A stretch of DNA of 64,000 nucleotides from Burkholderiales bacterium (GCA_017307855.1 JAFKGD010000002.1:1-64000); one strand, 5' to 3'. Shown: positions 27,278 to 36,054, numbered from the stretch's first letter. The notes: generated from the sequence alone by a model not told the origin. Program-made: numbers and translations.

Positions 27278-29404
27278 ATGAACGCCGTTATCCAAACCAC
27301 CCAGACCGACACCCGCGCCCTCAACACCACGATCACCGCCCCCGCGCTGGAAGCCGCCGACCCCACCAAGAACCTGATTCTGGTGCCGCTGTCGCAACTG
27401 GTGATGCGCCCGAACGGGCGCAACGTGCGCAAGACCCCGCGCCTGTCCATTCCCGAGCTTGCCGCGTCCATCGCCCGCGTGGGCCTGCTGCAAAACCTCA
27501 TCGTGATCCTGTCCGCCGATGGCGAGCATTACGAAGTGGTGGCCGGTGGCCGACGCCTCGCCGCCTTGAAGCTGCTGGCGAAGAAGCACCGCATCAGCAA
27601 GGAATGGGAAGTGCCTTGCCTGCTGGTGGCCGATGGCACCGCCCGCACCGCGAGCCTGACCGAGAACGTGCAGCGCGAGGCCATGCACCCGGCCGATCAG
27701 TTCGAAGCCTTCGCAGCGCTGGTGGCCGAAGGCCGCAGCATCGAGGACATCGCGGCGGATTTCTCCGTCACGCCGCTGGTGGTCAAGCGTCGCCTCAAAC
27801 TCGCCAATGTCTCGCCGCGCCTGCTGGCCGAATACCGCGAAGGCACGATGAGCCTGGATCAGTTGATGGCCCTTTCTATCACCGATGACCATGACGCGCA
27901 GGCCGCCGCGTTCTTCGATGCCCCGCAGTGGCAGCGCAGCGCCGAGGCCCTGCGCGAGCGGTTGACCGAGCGCGAAGTCGATGCGCAGCGCCATCCGCTG
28001 GCGCGCTTCGTCGGCCTGGAGGCCTACGAGGCCGCAGGCGGCGGGGTGCGCCGCGACCTGTTCGCAGACGAGGGCGGCGGAGTCTATCTCACCGATGCCG
28101 CCTTGCTGGATCAACTGGCGCAAGCCAAGCTCCAAACGCTGACCGAGGATGTGCGCCGCGAGGGCTGGGGCTGGATCGAGACCGCGCCCTGCACCACCGC
28201 CGCCGATCTGCAAGTGTTCGAGCGCGCTCCCAAGGAGCCACGCGAACCCAACGGCCGGGAGGCCAAGCGCATTGCCAAGGTGCAGCAGAAACTGCAGGCC
28301 GTGGAAGCCGCCATGCAGGAAGCCATCGAGGCGCAGGACGATGCAAAAGCCGATGCGTTGCACGATGAAGGCTATCGGCTCGGCGAGCAACTGGACGATC
28401 TGCAGGCCGAACTGACCACCTACAGCCCCACCGTGCGCGCGGCGGCGGGTGTTGTTGTCACACTCGACCACCAAGGGGAGCCCGTGATCCATCGCGGCCT
28501 GCTGCGCGAGGCTGAAGCCAAGGCGCTGCGCACGCTGGAACGGCTGCGGCGGGGGTTCGGTGGCGTGGATGCGGCCAACGACACCGCCGAGGGCGAGGAA
28601 GGCGACGACGGCGAGCCGTCCGAGGCCGCGACCAAGGCCGCGAACTTGTCCGACCGGCTGGCGCAGCGCCTGAGCGCGCACCGCACCGTCGCGCTGCAAA
28701 TCGAAGTCGCCCGGCATCCGCACGCCGCACTGGCCGCCGTGGTGCATGGCATGGTCCAGACCGTGCTGCAAGACCGCTACCACGGCCACGACCTTCCGCT
28801 GGGCGTGAGCCTGAAAGTGCAGGACCGGATGGACAGCCTTGCCCCTGACGTGTCGGAATCGCCTGCCGCCGTCGCGCTGCGCGAGTTGCAGCATGTGGCG
28901 GGCGAAGCCTTGCCGCAGGACAGCGCCGAACTGTTCGCGCTGCTGCTCACCCAATCGCAGGATGAACTGGTGCGGCTGCTGGCCGCGTGCGTGGCTTCCA
29001 CGGTAGACGTGGTGACGCCTCGCGCAACGCAACACCAGCCCGGCGCGGCACTGGCGCAGGCCGTGGGGTTGGACATGGCGGCTTGGTGGTCACCGACCAG
29101 TGAGGGCTACTTCAAGCACGTGTCCAAGGCGGTGATTCTGGACGCCGTGGGCGAGTACGCGCCCGACCACGTCACACGGCTGGCGAAGCTCAAGAAGGCC
29201 GACATTGCCAGCGAGGCCGAACGGCTGTTGGATGGCACGGGCTGGATGCCCGCCATCTTCCGCGCCGAAGTGCCGGAGCAGATCGCCCAGCCCGCTGCGC
29301 AGGATGCGGCAACGAACGCGACAACGGATGCGCAGGTCGCTGTCGACGCCCCGGAAGATGCCGACACCACGACCGATGAGCCGGTCGAGGCATTGGCCGC
29401 CTGA
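27278..29404 (+). CDS. parB: ParB/RepB/Spo0J-family partition protein (long form)
   Basis: 708 residues from ATG 27278 (GGAG at -10). The ParB N-terminal nuclease/CTPase-like domain spans about 30-130: RPNGRNVRKTP, LAASIARVGLLQNLIV, YEVVAGGRRLAAL and TASLTENVQREAMHPADQFEAF. An HTH region follows (SIEDIAADFSVTPLVVKRRL). The long Ala/Glu-rich C-terminal region, absent from chromosomal ParB, is usual in the ICE/plasmid type. It may bind centromere-like sites or act in plasmid maintenance. It is about 8.3 kb from parA, so partner status with ParA is inference. Confidence 0.9.
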   Translation: MNAVIQTTQTDTRALNTTITAPALEAADPTKNLILVPLSQLVMRPNGRNVRKTPRLSIPELAASIARVGLLQNLIVILSADGEHYEVVAGGRRLAALKLLAKKHRISKEWEVPCLLVADGTARTASLTENVQREAMHPADQFEAFAALVAEGRSIEDIAADFSVTPLVVKRRLKLANVSPRLLAEYREGTMSLDQLMALSITDDHDAQAAAFFDAPQWQRSAEALRERLTEREVDAQRHPLARFVGLEAYEAAGGGVRRDLFADEGGGVYLTDAALLDQLAQAKLQTLTEDVRREGWGWIETAPCTTAADLQVFERAPKEPREPNGREAKRIAKVQQKLQAVEAAMQEAIEAQDDAKADALHDEGYRLGEQLDDLQAELTTYSPTVRAAAGVVVTLDHQGEPVIHRGLLREAEAKALRTLERLRRGFGGVDAANDTAEGEEGDDGEPSEAATKAANLSDRLAQRLSAHRTVALQIEVARHPHAALAAVVHGMVQTVLQDRYHGHDLPLGVSLKVQDRMDSLAPDVSESPAAVALRELQHVAGEALPQDSAELFALLLTQSQDELVRLLAACVASTVDVVTPRATQHQPGAALAQAVGLDMAAWWSPTSEGYFKHVSKAVILDAVGEYAPDHVTRLAKLKKADIASEAERLLDGTGWMPAIFRAEVPEQIAQPAAQDAATNATTDAQVAVDAPEDADTTTDEPVEALAA

Positions 29405-29766
29405 TCTGATACGCAAGCCATCGCCCCGGCATATGCCGGGGCGTTTTGCTGCCCGTTCGGAACCGGCCCCAAGCCGTTCCGGCATGGGGCTGCTGGCTCA
29501 CAAAATCCGGGCGCGGCGGTGGCCGCGCCCGGTGTGACGTCCAAAGCCAAAAACAGCCACGCCGCCGCCTTCGATCAGGCGGCGGCGTGGCGGCGCACAG
29601 GGGCGCAAGCACGCCTGTGCGCGAGCGTGTGGCGGAACCGCGCATCGGCATGCGCGTTTTTTCGCCAATGTGGTGCCAGCGGCGTGGCCACTGGGTCTGC
29701 ACGTTTCACCCCCATCGCTCTGCACAGGGTTACCCACAGAAACCGGGGATAACTCAGCCTGTCGCC
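29405..29766. other. Intergenic region with hairpins and DnaA-box-like sites
   Basis: 362 bases between convergent genes. Besides the terminator at 29422-29447 it holds a perfect 15-bp stem (29556-29570 with 29577-29591, loop TCGATC) without a T-run. TTACCCACA at 29730 (one mismatch to a DnaA box) and an inverted GGGGATAAC at 29745 follow. Confidence 0.5.
29422..29447 (+). terminator. Rho-independent terminator after parB
   Basis: CGCCCCGGCAT (29422-29432) pairs perfectly with ATGCCGGGGCG (29433-29443), followed by TTTT. It lies 18 bases after the parB stop. Confidence 0.85.
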
Positions 29767-30285
29767 TCAGTGGCGTCTTTGGAACGCCAGCCAGGGATAC
29801 GGGATCGTTCCCGGGGCGAGCATCAGAGCGACCACGATGGCGTGAACCTTGGACACGGCACGGATCACCGCCGTGGTCAGCTCGCGCGCGTGCACAGCAC
29901 CGGGCGGCAGCAACACGGCTTCGACATCCATCATCCACGGCGAGCTGTAGAAAAAGGCTAACAGCAGCATCGGGAGCAACCCGACGATGAAGCCGATGCC
30001 GCCATACCAGGCCGCGACGGCCCAGCGATGGCTGAACGGGCGTCGGCGGTGCAGTCGATCGATGGCAAGGATCGCGGCGACATGGCCCAGCAAGACAATG
30101 CCCAACACCAGCAGGGGCGCGACCGACCAACTGGCGAAGAGGCCACTGAACGCCACGAACACGGCAATCAGCGGGACCGGCAGCATGGCGAGGACCAGGT
30201 GCAGAAGACCCCAACGCCAGGCCGGTGAGCGTGGCCGCAGCGCGGCGTCTGAGACGAAGATGGCGGCGTGGCGATTCCGCGTCAT
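29767..30285 (-). CDS. Inner-membrane hypothetical protein
   Basis: 172 residues. Hydrophobic segments: GLLHLVLAMLPVPLIAVFVA, VAPLLVLGIVLLGHVAAIL, GGIGFIVGLLPMLLLAFFY and a C-terminal VHAIVVALMLAPGT. The start ATG 30285 overlaps the stop of the upstream gene (ATGA). The pattern DRLHRRRPFSHRWAVA resembles a loop in the partner gene, suggesting paralogy within the pair. No function recognised. Confidence 0.7.
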   Translation of the reverse strand: MTRNRHAAIFVSDAALRPRSPAWRWGLLHLVLAMLPVPLIAVFVAFSGLFASWSVAPLLVLGIVLLGHVAAILAIDRLHRRRPFSHRWAVAAWYGGIGFIVGLLPMLLLAFFYSSPWMMDVEAVLLPPGAVHARELTTAVIRAVSKVHAIVVALMLAPGTIPYPWLAFQRRH

Positions 30286-30983
30286 GCGGCAATGGAGAGG
30301 CGCGACCTGGCGGATGCAATCTTGAAACCGAGAGCAGCATGCACCGCACCGGCATGCGCGAAGGACAGCAGCGCGAAGATGATCGCCAATCCGGCGCTGC
30401 ACAGCGTGCTGGCGAGCGCGGGGAACGCCACGTTCGCGGCGTTCGACAGCGGTGCGATGACATCGGACAGGAAGCCGGAGACCGTGCCCACGAGCAGGGA
30501 CAGCGTGGCGCCGGTGACGGCGCTGATGACGACATGACGCCGGGCCAGCGCCTGCCGGTCGGTGAAGGGCTCGCGATGATGCTGTTGATTGATGGTAAGG
30601 ATCGCGGCCGCGTTGCCGATGGCCACGATCGCCGGCAGCGACCACCAGAAGAGCGGATGATCGCTCTGGGCGTTGATCAGCAACGCGCTGCCGACGATCA
30701 GGACGGTGGGCGCGGTGATGGTGGCGATGGCCCAGACCAGCAACTGCCACGCCCACCAGGGGCCGCGCCATTGCAGCGGCGGCGGGGAAGGAATTTGCCG
30801 TCGAGCTGCTGCAGTGGTGGCTCGCGCCGGTGTATGCGGGGCTTGCGGCGCCACAACCGATTCAACCCGTTCGACAGCCTTGACGCACAGCAGCAGCACG
30901 ACCACGCATCCCAGTTCCGCCAGCACTTTCAGAAGTGACAGCTCCTCGGGGTGGGCGGCGCGGCCCGCGTGACGGTGTGGCAT
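30282..30983 (-). CDS. Inner-membrane hypothetical protein
   Basis: 233 residues from ATG 30983 with AAGGAG seven bases before it. Four or five hydrophobic segments (LAELGCVVVLLLCVKAV, AWQLLVWAIATITAPTVLIV, FWWSLPAIVAIGNAAAI, AVTGATLSLLVGTVSGFL, AGLAIIFALLSFAHAG). The loop NQQHHREPFTDRQALARRH mirrors one in the downstream protein. The pair is coupled by a 4-base overlap. They stand in the ICE backbone between parB and DUF736; role unknown. Confidence 0.72.
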   Translation of the reverse strand: MPHRHAGRAAHPEELSLLKVLAELGCVVVLLLCVKAVERVESVVAPQAPHTPARATTAAARRQIPSPPPLQWRGPWWAWQLLVWAIATITAPTVLIVGSALLINAQSDHPLFWWSLPAIVAIGNAAAILTINQQHHREPFTDRQALARRHVVISAVTGATLSLLVGTVSGFLSDVIAPLSNAANVAFPALASTLCSAGLAIIFALLSFAHAGAVHAALGFKIASARSRLSIAA

Positions 30984-31793
30984 GGCTGCACTCCTTAGCT
31001 TTGCGTGGATAGACCCGTTGCCGCCGTTGCGGCAGGGTCGATGCGTGATGTCTCCGGTTCGGGTGGTGGCCTCCACCCGTTCGATGGCTTCTATGTACTA
31101 GACGTTTGGCGACGGGTGGGTCCGCAATTCTTTCAAGTGTTGGAGGCAGTTTGGATGTTGCAGATTGCGCATCCATGCCGGTGCAAACCGCCTGAAGCAC
31201 CGCCCTGCAACCGGTCTGCGCCAGGCCGCGTTGCGGCTCGCTGCAGCAGGTTGTGCAAATGCGTGCCGTGCCCGACGCTGCGGGCAGTGGTTGCCTCGTC
31301 CCGAAAGACGGGCCAACCGATGCCGACAGGAGGTCGAACCGCCATGCCCACGTCCCCCCGCTGTTGCCATTGTTTCCGGTCTGGATGCGGACGGGCGTTC
31401 TCGCAGGTCGTTGGGCAGTGTGCTCGCCGGGGCCAGGATGCGCAGCGTACCGGCGCCGCCGGCATGCGCAGATGCCGAGTCAGCCATGTCACCCCAATCT
31501 CCGTCTCGGGCCGGTCGTCCCCTGCGGCCTTGGCTCTTGTCGTGAATCCTGGTGGCGGTGCGGCTGCACCTCGGGCTTCCTGGCTGCAACCCTGCGGCCC
31601 AAACAATTTCCCCACTGCTGCGCAGTTTCCTCGCGAGGCAAATTCTTTGGGCCTTCGGGTCCTCCACTGCGTTGCGGCCTCTTCGCTTCGCCTTGCTGCG
31701 CTTCGCGATGCAGCCCGCCCGACCCCCACCGGGCGGATCACCGACAAGGCCGCAGTGGGCGACCTTGCACCACCCGAAACGGAGTAAAACATC
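30984..31793. other. Long leader region upstream of the DUF736 gene
   Basis: 810 bases without a convincing gene. 31088-31133 is the partner of the near-repeat at 23662. 31550-31793 is a GC-rich leader with alternating GCTTCG/TGCGTTGCGG runs before the DUF736 start. Long antisense frames (31098-32066, 31133-31972) look like GC artefacts. Confidence 0.5.
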
Positions 31794-32099
31794 ATGGCCA
31801 ACATCGGCACCTTCACCGCAGACAAGAACGGCTTCACCGGCACCCTGCGCACCCTGACCCTCAACGTCAAGCTCAAGCTCGTGCCCAACGACAAGGAGAG
31901 CGAGAACGCCCCGGAATTCCGCATCCAGGCCCCGGCCGGCGAGATCGGCGCGGGCTGGAAGAAAGTCAGCAAGGCGGATCGTCCCTACGTCTCCTGCGTC
32001 CTCGATGACCCGTCCTTCCCGGCACCCATCTATGCCCGCCTGATCGAAGGCGAGGACGGCACACACGACCTGCTCTGGTCGCGCAGCAAGGCGGACTGA
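31794..32099 (+). CDS. DUF736-domain protein
   Basis: 101 residues, full length for DUF736: MANIGTFTADKNGFTGTLRT, then PEFRI, GEIGAGWKKVS, YVSCVLDDPSFPAPIYARL and the C-terminal LLWSRS. It is a small ICE/plasmid-associated family often near parB and relaxase genes; function unknown. A strong terminator follows at 32112. Confidence 0.93.
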   Translation: MANIGTFTADKNGFTGTLRTLTLNVKLKLVPNDKESENAPEFRIQAPAGEIGAGWKKVSKADRPYVSCVLDDPSFPAPIYARLIEGEDGTHDLLWSRSKAD

Positions 32100-32111
32100 C
32101 GCGTCGGCCTG

Positions 32112-32139
32112 GCGCCCTGCCTTCGGGCAGGGCGCTTTT
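32112..32139 (+). terminator. Rho-independent terminator after the DUF736 gene
   Basis: GCGCCCTGCC (32112-32121), loop TTCG, GGCAGGGCGC (32126-32135), then TTTT. Strong stem with a stable tetraloop, 13 bases after the stop. Confidence 0.9.
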
Positions 32140-32550
32140 CGTCTGCGTTCCAGTCACCCGACCATCCATGGCCCACGCGGTTGCGTGGGCCATGCGTGTT
32201 TGCGGGCGCATGCGCCCGATGCCTGCATCTGTGCTTCCAGGGGCGTCTGCGCTTCCACGGATCCGTGCATTCGTTCTTTCGTGCTTTTGATCCTTTGTTC
32301 TTTTGCACAGATCCGTAGAAGCGGATGCGTGCATCGGCGCAGATCCGTATGCGTGGATGTGTGGTTTTCTGGATTTCAGGAGAAACACAGAGTCGGATCG
32401 GCGGATGCGTGGGCTTGAACAGAAGCGGGTTCGAGGACGTGCGGATCTACGGCATTCCGTGTGGCGTTTTCAGTCAGGACATCCGGGCGTCCCGGCTTCG
32501 CCGTCGCGCTCTCGTGCTGGCGCATCGAGCCCCTGCGGGGTCTCGCCCCT

Positions 32551-32632
32551 TCGGGCTTCCATCGTTCCCTCGCTGCGCTCGGCTGACGCCTCCGGCCCTT
32601 CGCTGCGCTGCGGGCCTGCGCGCTGCGCTTGC
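32551..32632 (+). repeat. Repeated GC-rich block, copy 2 (copy 1 at 25928-26010)
   Basis: Identity runs of 23 bases (32551-32573) and 22 bases (32577-32598), then a nearly identical CGGGCCTGCGCGC tail ending in GCGCTTGCC. It lies directly before the second leader repeat (32693-32812), whereas the two blocks are separate and in the opposite order near 24.6-26 kb. Confidence 0.7.
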
Positions 32633-32692
32633 CAAGGCACGTGCCCCTCGGCAGTTGGTTTGTGGGGCTGGCTTGCTGTTCCTCGCATCGTG

Positions 32693-32812
32693 CCACGGCG
32701 TGCTCGCCGTCCAGGTCTGCGCGCACGCTGCGCGCTGGCGTCCTGCGGCCGTCTGGCGAACCTTGACCGCTTGCGCTGCGCCGTGACCCGAGGTCTCGGG
32801 CAATCCCGCCCG
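32693..32812 (+). repeat. Repeated leader block, copy 2 (copy 1 at 24619-24740)
   Basis: The same four blocks in the same order with a total length of 120 against 122 bases. It ends 23 bases before the DUF2958 start. Conservation of position relative to a start codon in both copies argues for a leader or promoter role. Confidence 0.7.
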
Positions 32813-32835
32813 GCATTCCTTGTGGAGCACACACC

Positions 32836-33177
32836 ATGACGCACTTCCTCACCGACGCGCTGCGCGCGCAGTTGCTGGCCAACGGCCGGCTGTCTCTGGA
32901 CGATCCCGACTTCGATCCGCTTCCCGTGGTCAAGCTCTTCACGCCCGATGCGGGCGCGACCTGGCTGCTGAGCGAACTGGATGCCGATGGGATCGCATTC
33001 GGACTCTGCGATCTGGGCCATGGATGCCCCGAGCTGGGCTACGTGTGCCTGGCGGAACTCGAAGCCGTGCGCGGGCGGCTCGGCCTGCCGGTGGAACGCG
33101 ACCTGCACTTCACCATCGACAAGCGCCTGAGCGGCTACGCGCGAGAAGCGCGGCTGGCCGGGCGCATCGTGGCCTGA
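32836..33177 (+). CDS. DUF2958-domain protein (first copy)
   Basis: 113 residues. MTHFLTDALRAQLLANGRLS, PVVKLFTPDAGATWLLSEL, DGIAFGLCDLGHGCPELGY and a C-terminal DKRLSGYARE are the DUF2958 signature. ICE/plasmid-associated family, function unknown. A paralogue lies at 34525; the two flank an EEP nuclease gene. Confidence 0.92.
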   Translation: MTHFLTDALRAQLLANGRLSLDDPDFDPLPVVKLFTPDAGATWLLSELDADGIAFGLCDLGHGCPELGYVCLAELEAVRGRLGLPVERDLHFTIDKRLSGYAREARLAGRIVA

Positions 33178-33270
33178 TCCTCGGATCGGCCACAGCATCC
33201 GCTGCTTCGGTGGCGGATGCTCTGCTTGAAGCGATCGCGGTGGCGCGCCGACCGCCTGCTGCGATCGACA

Positions 33271-34311
33271 TCACACGCCAGTCTTGGCGATGGGCTTGTA
33301 CTTGAACGTGGCGCGGATGATGCCGTGGTCGTTGGTGCCCAGGCCCTTGTGGTCGTCGAAGTTCAGGTGATCGTTGTTGATGATCAGGCCATCGAACATC
33401 CACAGCCGCTTGCGGCTGTTGTCATAGAACTCCTGGCTCACCAGGACGTGGTCCAGCGATTCGCGGATGTCCTGGTGGATGTGCGTGTAGTACACGTCGC
33501 GCGTGTCGCGGTACTCCTGCAGGGTCTGGGCGGTGTAGAGCGCCGTGTCTCCACCGCCCTTCGAATCCCCGACCAGGTAGCGTGGCTGGTCGGTGAGGAT
33601 GTTGGCCGTGTTGCTGTGCTGGCCGTCGTTGATGTCGCCCAGCACGATCACAGGCGTGTCGTTGCCCTTCATCGACTCGCTCAACAGGAAGCGCAGCGCG
33701 GCCGCCTCAGCGGTTCGGCGGATGGTGGACAGCGCCCCGCCCAGGCCATCCCCGTGCTTGCTGTAGGTCTCCTTGTCGTTCTTGTACCAGTCCTCGTTGA
33801 AGACCTTGGTGGGGGCCTTCGACTTGAAATGGCATACGTAGACATGCACGTCCGGGCCGTCCTCGCGCGGCTTGATCTTGAAGTGCAGCACCGGCCGGGA
33901 AAAGCCCCGGATGTTCACCTCAATCAGCGGCGTTTGCGGATCGTCGCCTTTGGAGCGCAGCACGAACGCGTCGGGAAAGGCGCTGATCCATTCCGGCTCG
34001 CCCACCAGCAGTTCCTTGCGGACAATGCTCGCGCAGACGATCTTCTTGCCCGTGGCGTCGCCCGGCACCAGCAAGTCGTATTGATCGGTCAGTCCAGCAG
34101 CATCGAGTGCATGGGTCAACGAGTCCGCATGCCAGAGCTCCTGAAAACCCACCACATCCGATGCAAGCAACTGCAGTTGGCGAGCGGTCCAGTCGATTTT
34201 CCTGTCGTACTGTTCCTGACTCCATCCTTCCTGGTTCGTGTACATCCGGAGACGAGGTTCATTGAGGTTGAACAGGTTGAACGTGGCGATACTGAGCTGG
34301 GACAGTTTCAT
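33271..34311 (-). CDS. Endonuclease/exonuclease/phosphatase family protein
   Basis: 346 residues. The EEP fold motifs are in order: IATFNLFNLNEP, metal-binding Glu in VVGFQELWH, VHVYVCHFKSK, VIVLGDINDG, SLDHVLVS and the C-terminal TNDHGIIRATF. No signal peptide is visible, so it is cytoplasmic. It may be a DNase or a phosphodiesterase; the exact substrate cannot be set. It points against its two flanking DUF2958 genes, as if inserted as cargo. Confidence 0.88.
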   Translation of the reverse strand: MKLSQLSIATFNLFNLNEPRLRMYTNQEGWSQEQYDRKIDWTARQLQLLASDVVGFQELWHADSLTHALDAAGLTDQYDLLVPGDATGKKIVCASIVRKELLVGEPEWISAFPDAFVLRSKGDDPQTPLIEVNIRGFSRPVLHFKIKPREDGPDVHVYVCHFKSKAPTKVFNEDWYKNDKETYSKHGDGLGGALSTIRRTAEAAALRFLLSESMKGNDTPVIVLGDINDGQHSNTANILTDQPRYLVGDSKGGGDTALYTAQTLQEYRDTRDVYYTHIHQDIRESLDHVLVSQEFYDNSRKRLWMFDGLIINNDHLNFDDHKGLGTNDHGIIRATFKYKPIAKTGV

Positions 34312-34431
34312 CGTGCGCTCCGAAGTGGTTTGATTCGACGCTAGTCGTGCTGTGTGACAGAAAAATGATCGTTCCGGCAGATGGACCGTGTCGCCATGAC
34401 CGTTCGTCGCTCGCCACCCGGCCTTGCCGCG

Positions 34432-34445
34432 CGTTCATATGAACG
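34432..34445. promoter_or_regulatory. Perfect 14-bp palindrome
   Basis: CGTTCATATGAACG lies 80 bases before the second DUF2958 start and in the divergent gap with the EEP nuclease gene, a typical operator position for a dimeric repressor. A related hairpin (ATGGCGCG ... CGCGCCAT) is at 34943-34966. Confidence 0.4.
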
Positions 34446-34524
34446 TCGCGCGCCTTGCACACAATTCGCGTTGGGGATTTGTGCATCTGTGCATTGCCGG
34501 ATGTCCGGCAGCGAGGGGACCACC

Positions 34525-34875
34525 ATGACCACACCGTTTCTGACCGATCTGCAGCGCGAACAACTGCTGGCCAACGGCCACGCCCGCGCCGCCGGCAAAG
34601 CCATCGATCCGCAGCCGGTGGTGCGTTACTTCACCCCGGATGCGCATGCGACCTGGATGTTCACCGAAATCGATCCAGCCGACGAGGACGTCGCCTACGG
34701 CCTGATCGACCTGGGCCTGGGCAATCCCGAACTCGGGCATGCCCGGCTGTCGATGCTGCAGAGCATCCGCGGCCCCAACGACCTGCGGGTGATGCGCGAC
34801 ATCTACTTCGCGCCGCACCGCACGTTGTCCGAGTATTTGCGGCTGGCGGTGGAGAACGGCTCGGTCATCGACTGA
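34525..34875 (+). CDS. DUF2958-domain protein (second copy)
   Basis: 116 residues from ATG 34525. FLTDLQREQLLANGHARA, PVVRYFTPDAHATWMFTE, VAYGLIDLGLGNPELGH and a C-terminal LSEYLRLA mark it as DUF2958. It is clearly related to, but diverged from, the copy at 32836 (roughly half of residues identical by eye). A role in the ICE backbone is likely, but none is known. Confidence 0.92.
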   Translation: MTTPFLTDLQREQLLANGHARAAGKAIDPQPVVRYFTPDAHATWMFTEIDPADEDVAYGLIDLGLGNPELGHARLSMLQSIRGPNDLRVMRDIYFAPHRTLSEYLRLAVENGSVID

Positions 34876-35253
34876 TTTCGACTGAGCGACGGAGCCGCAG
34901 CTAGCGCATTTCGCGCTTGGTATGGGTGCATTTGCGGCAAGCATGGCGCGCGTTCAAACGCGCCATCGCCATGCATGCGTGTCGGCCCCGAGGTGTTTGC
35001 ACAAATTGCCGCGTGGCGCTGTCAACGCCCGGTGACCTTGTCCGGTGCCGCGCAGCGGCCGGACAGAAGACATCGCGCGATTCAGGCGAGGCACGATGTT
35101 GGCGCGGGCCGCGAACGAAAGACTACACCTTGATGCTGGACGACTGACATTGCATGTTCATGACTGATTCGTAGACCGCGAAGGCGCGCATTGCAGCCGC
35201 TTGTTCCGGTCCGTGGCGAGTTCTTGCCTGCAGCCCGACAGGAGCTTCGCGCC
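34876..35253. other. Intergenic region upstream of the DUF2285 gene
   Basis: 378 bases. Contains an inverted repeat (34943-34950 with 34959-34966, loop CGTTCAAA). The downstream gene has AGGAG at 35240-35244. No gene seen. Confidence 0.4.
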
Positions 35254-36054
35254 ATGGCAAGTCTGCGTCCGTTTCACTGGCATCCCTTCGCCGCCTATCT
35301 GTACCTTCTGCACCTGGATGGTTCTGCGCTGGCATGGGAATACCTGCGGCGCCACCCCGACTACGGGGTGGACTGGCATCGTCATCGGCACAAATCGCCA
35401 TGCCGCGCCGCCCGCTGGGGCCTGCGCCTGCTGGAAGACCCCGCCCGGGATGCGCGTGATGCGTATCCGGACTGGCTGGATGGTCCGGCATTGGTGCAAC
35501 TGCACCCCGATGCCGATCCCGCTCCGAATGCGCGACCGTTCCGGCTGTGGGACATCCCTGGCCACAAGCAACTGCACCAGGTCGACGCTCGCCTGCGGCT
35601 CAGCATCCGCGCGCCGGGGCGCAGCGCGCGCCTGGCGCTCGCGCCCACGCTGCACGACGGGCTGGCGTACACGCAGACGCAGCCGAACACGCAGGCCGTT
35701 CGCGGCACTCAAGCGCGCAACGCGCCACTGGGTGAGCTGACCGACGCCCGCGCCCGCGGCCTTGCGCTGGAGCGGCCATCTGCGGATGCGCTGCTGGAGC
35801 TGCACACGCTGCAGGCACTGGACGGCCATCTGGCCGGCGCCAGCGCGCAGGAGATCGCGCGCGCGATGTTCGGGCCTCGCCCCGATGACTGGTACGCCGA
35901 TGGCGGCCTGCGCTCCAAGGTGCGCCGGCTGCTGCAGCGCGGCCAACGGCTGATGGCCGGCGACTACCGGCATCTACTCCAAATCCGCCCGCTTGAACAG
36001 GGTCGCTTACTGCGCAAGCCAAACGACCGTGCGCAGAACGCCCGCCATTCCTGA
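35254..36054 (+). CDS. DUF2285-domain protein (ICE regulator-like)
   Basis: 266 residues from ATG 35254 with AGGAG nine bases before. The N-terminal AWEYLRRHPDY motif is the transcriptional-regulator-like module usually fused to DUF2285. The C-terminal region has LQALDGHLAGASAQEIARAM and WYADGGLRSKVRRLLQRGQRLMAGDYRHLL, the DUF2285 DNA-binding-type helix pair. Families of this type regulate transfer or excision of ICEs. It precedes the AlpA-like gene by 61 bases. Confidence 0.88.
   Translation: MASLRPFHWHPFAAYLYLLHLDGSALAWEYLRRHPDYGVDWHRHRHKSPCRAARWGLRLLEDPARDARDAYPDWLDGPALVQLHPDADPAPNARPFRLWDIPGHKQLHQVDARLRLSIRAPGRSARLALAPTLHDGLAYTQTQPNTQAVRGTQARNAPLGELTDARARGLALERPSADALLELHTLQALDGHLAGASAQEIARAMFGPRPDDWYADGGLRSKVRRLLQRGQRLMAGDYRHLLQIRPLEQGRLLRKPNDRAQNARHS

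Larger units (their letters stand above)
32140..32835. other. Intergenic region with hairpin, short repeats and leader repeats
   Basis: About 700 bases. A 12-bp stem (32167-32178 with 32183-32194, loop GGTT) is followed by a palindrome GGGCGCATGCGCCC. A patch at 32260-32390 holds three copies of GATCCGT (32260, 32310, 32342) mixed with GGATGCGTG motifs. 32551-32632 repeats the block at 25928, and 32693-32812 repeats the block at 24619. Confidence 0.6.

Noticed and set aside
26819-29035. 738-codon minus-strand open frame
   Set aside because: Antisense to DUF932 and ParB; repetitive Gln/His/Leu composition typical of the complement of a high-GC gene.
31098-32066. Long minus-strand frames upstream of and over DUF736
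   Set aside because: Overlap a certain DUF736 gene and have no family resemblance.
33217-34344. 375-codon plus-strand open frame
   Set aside because: Antisense to the EEP nuclease, which has all family motifs.
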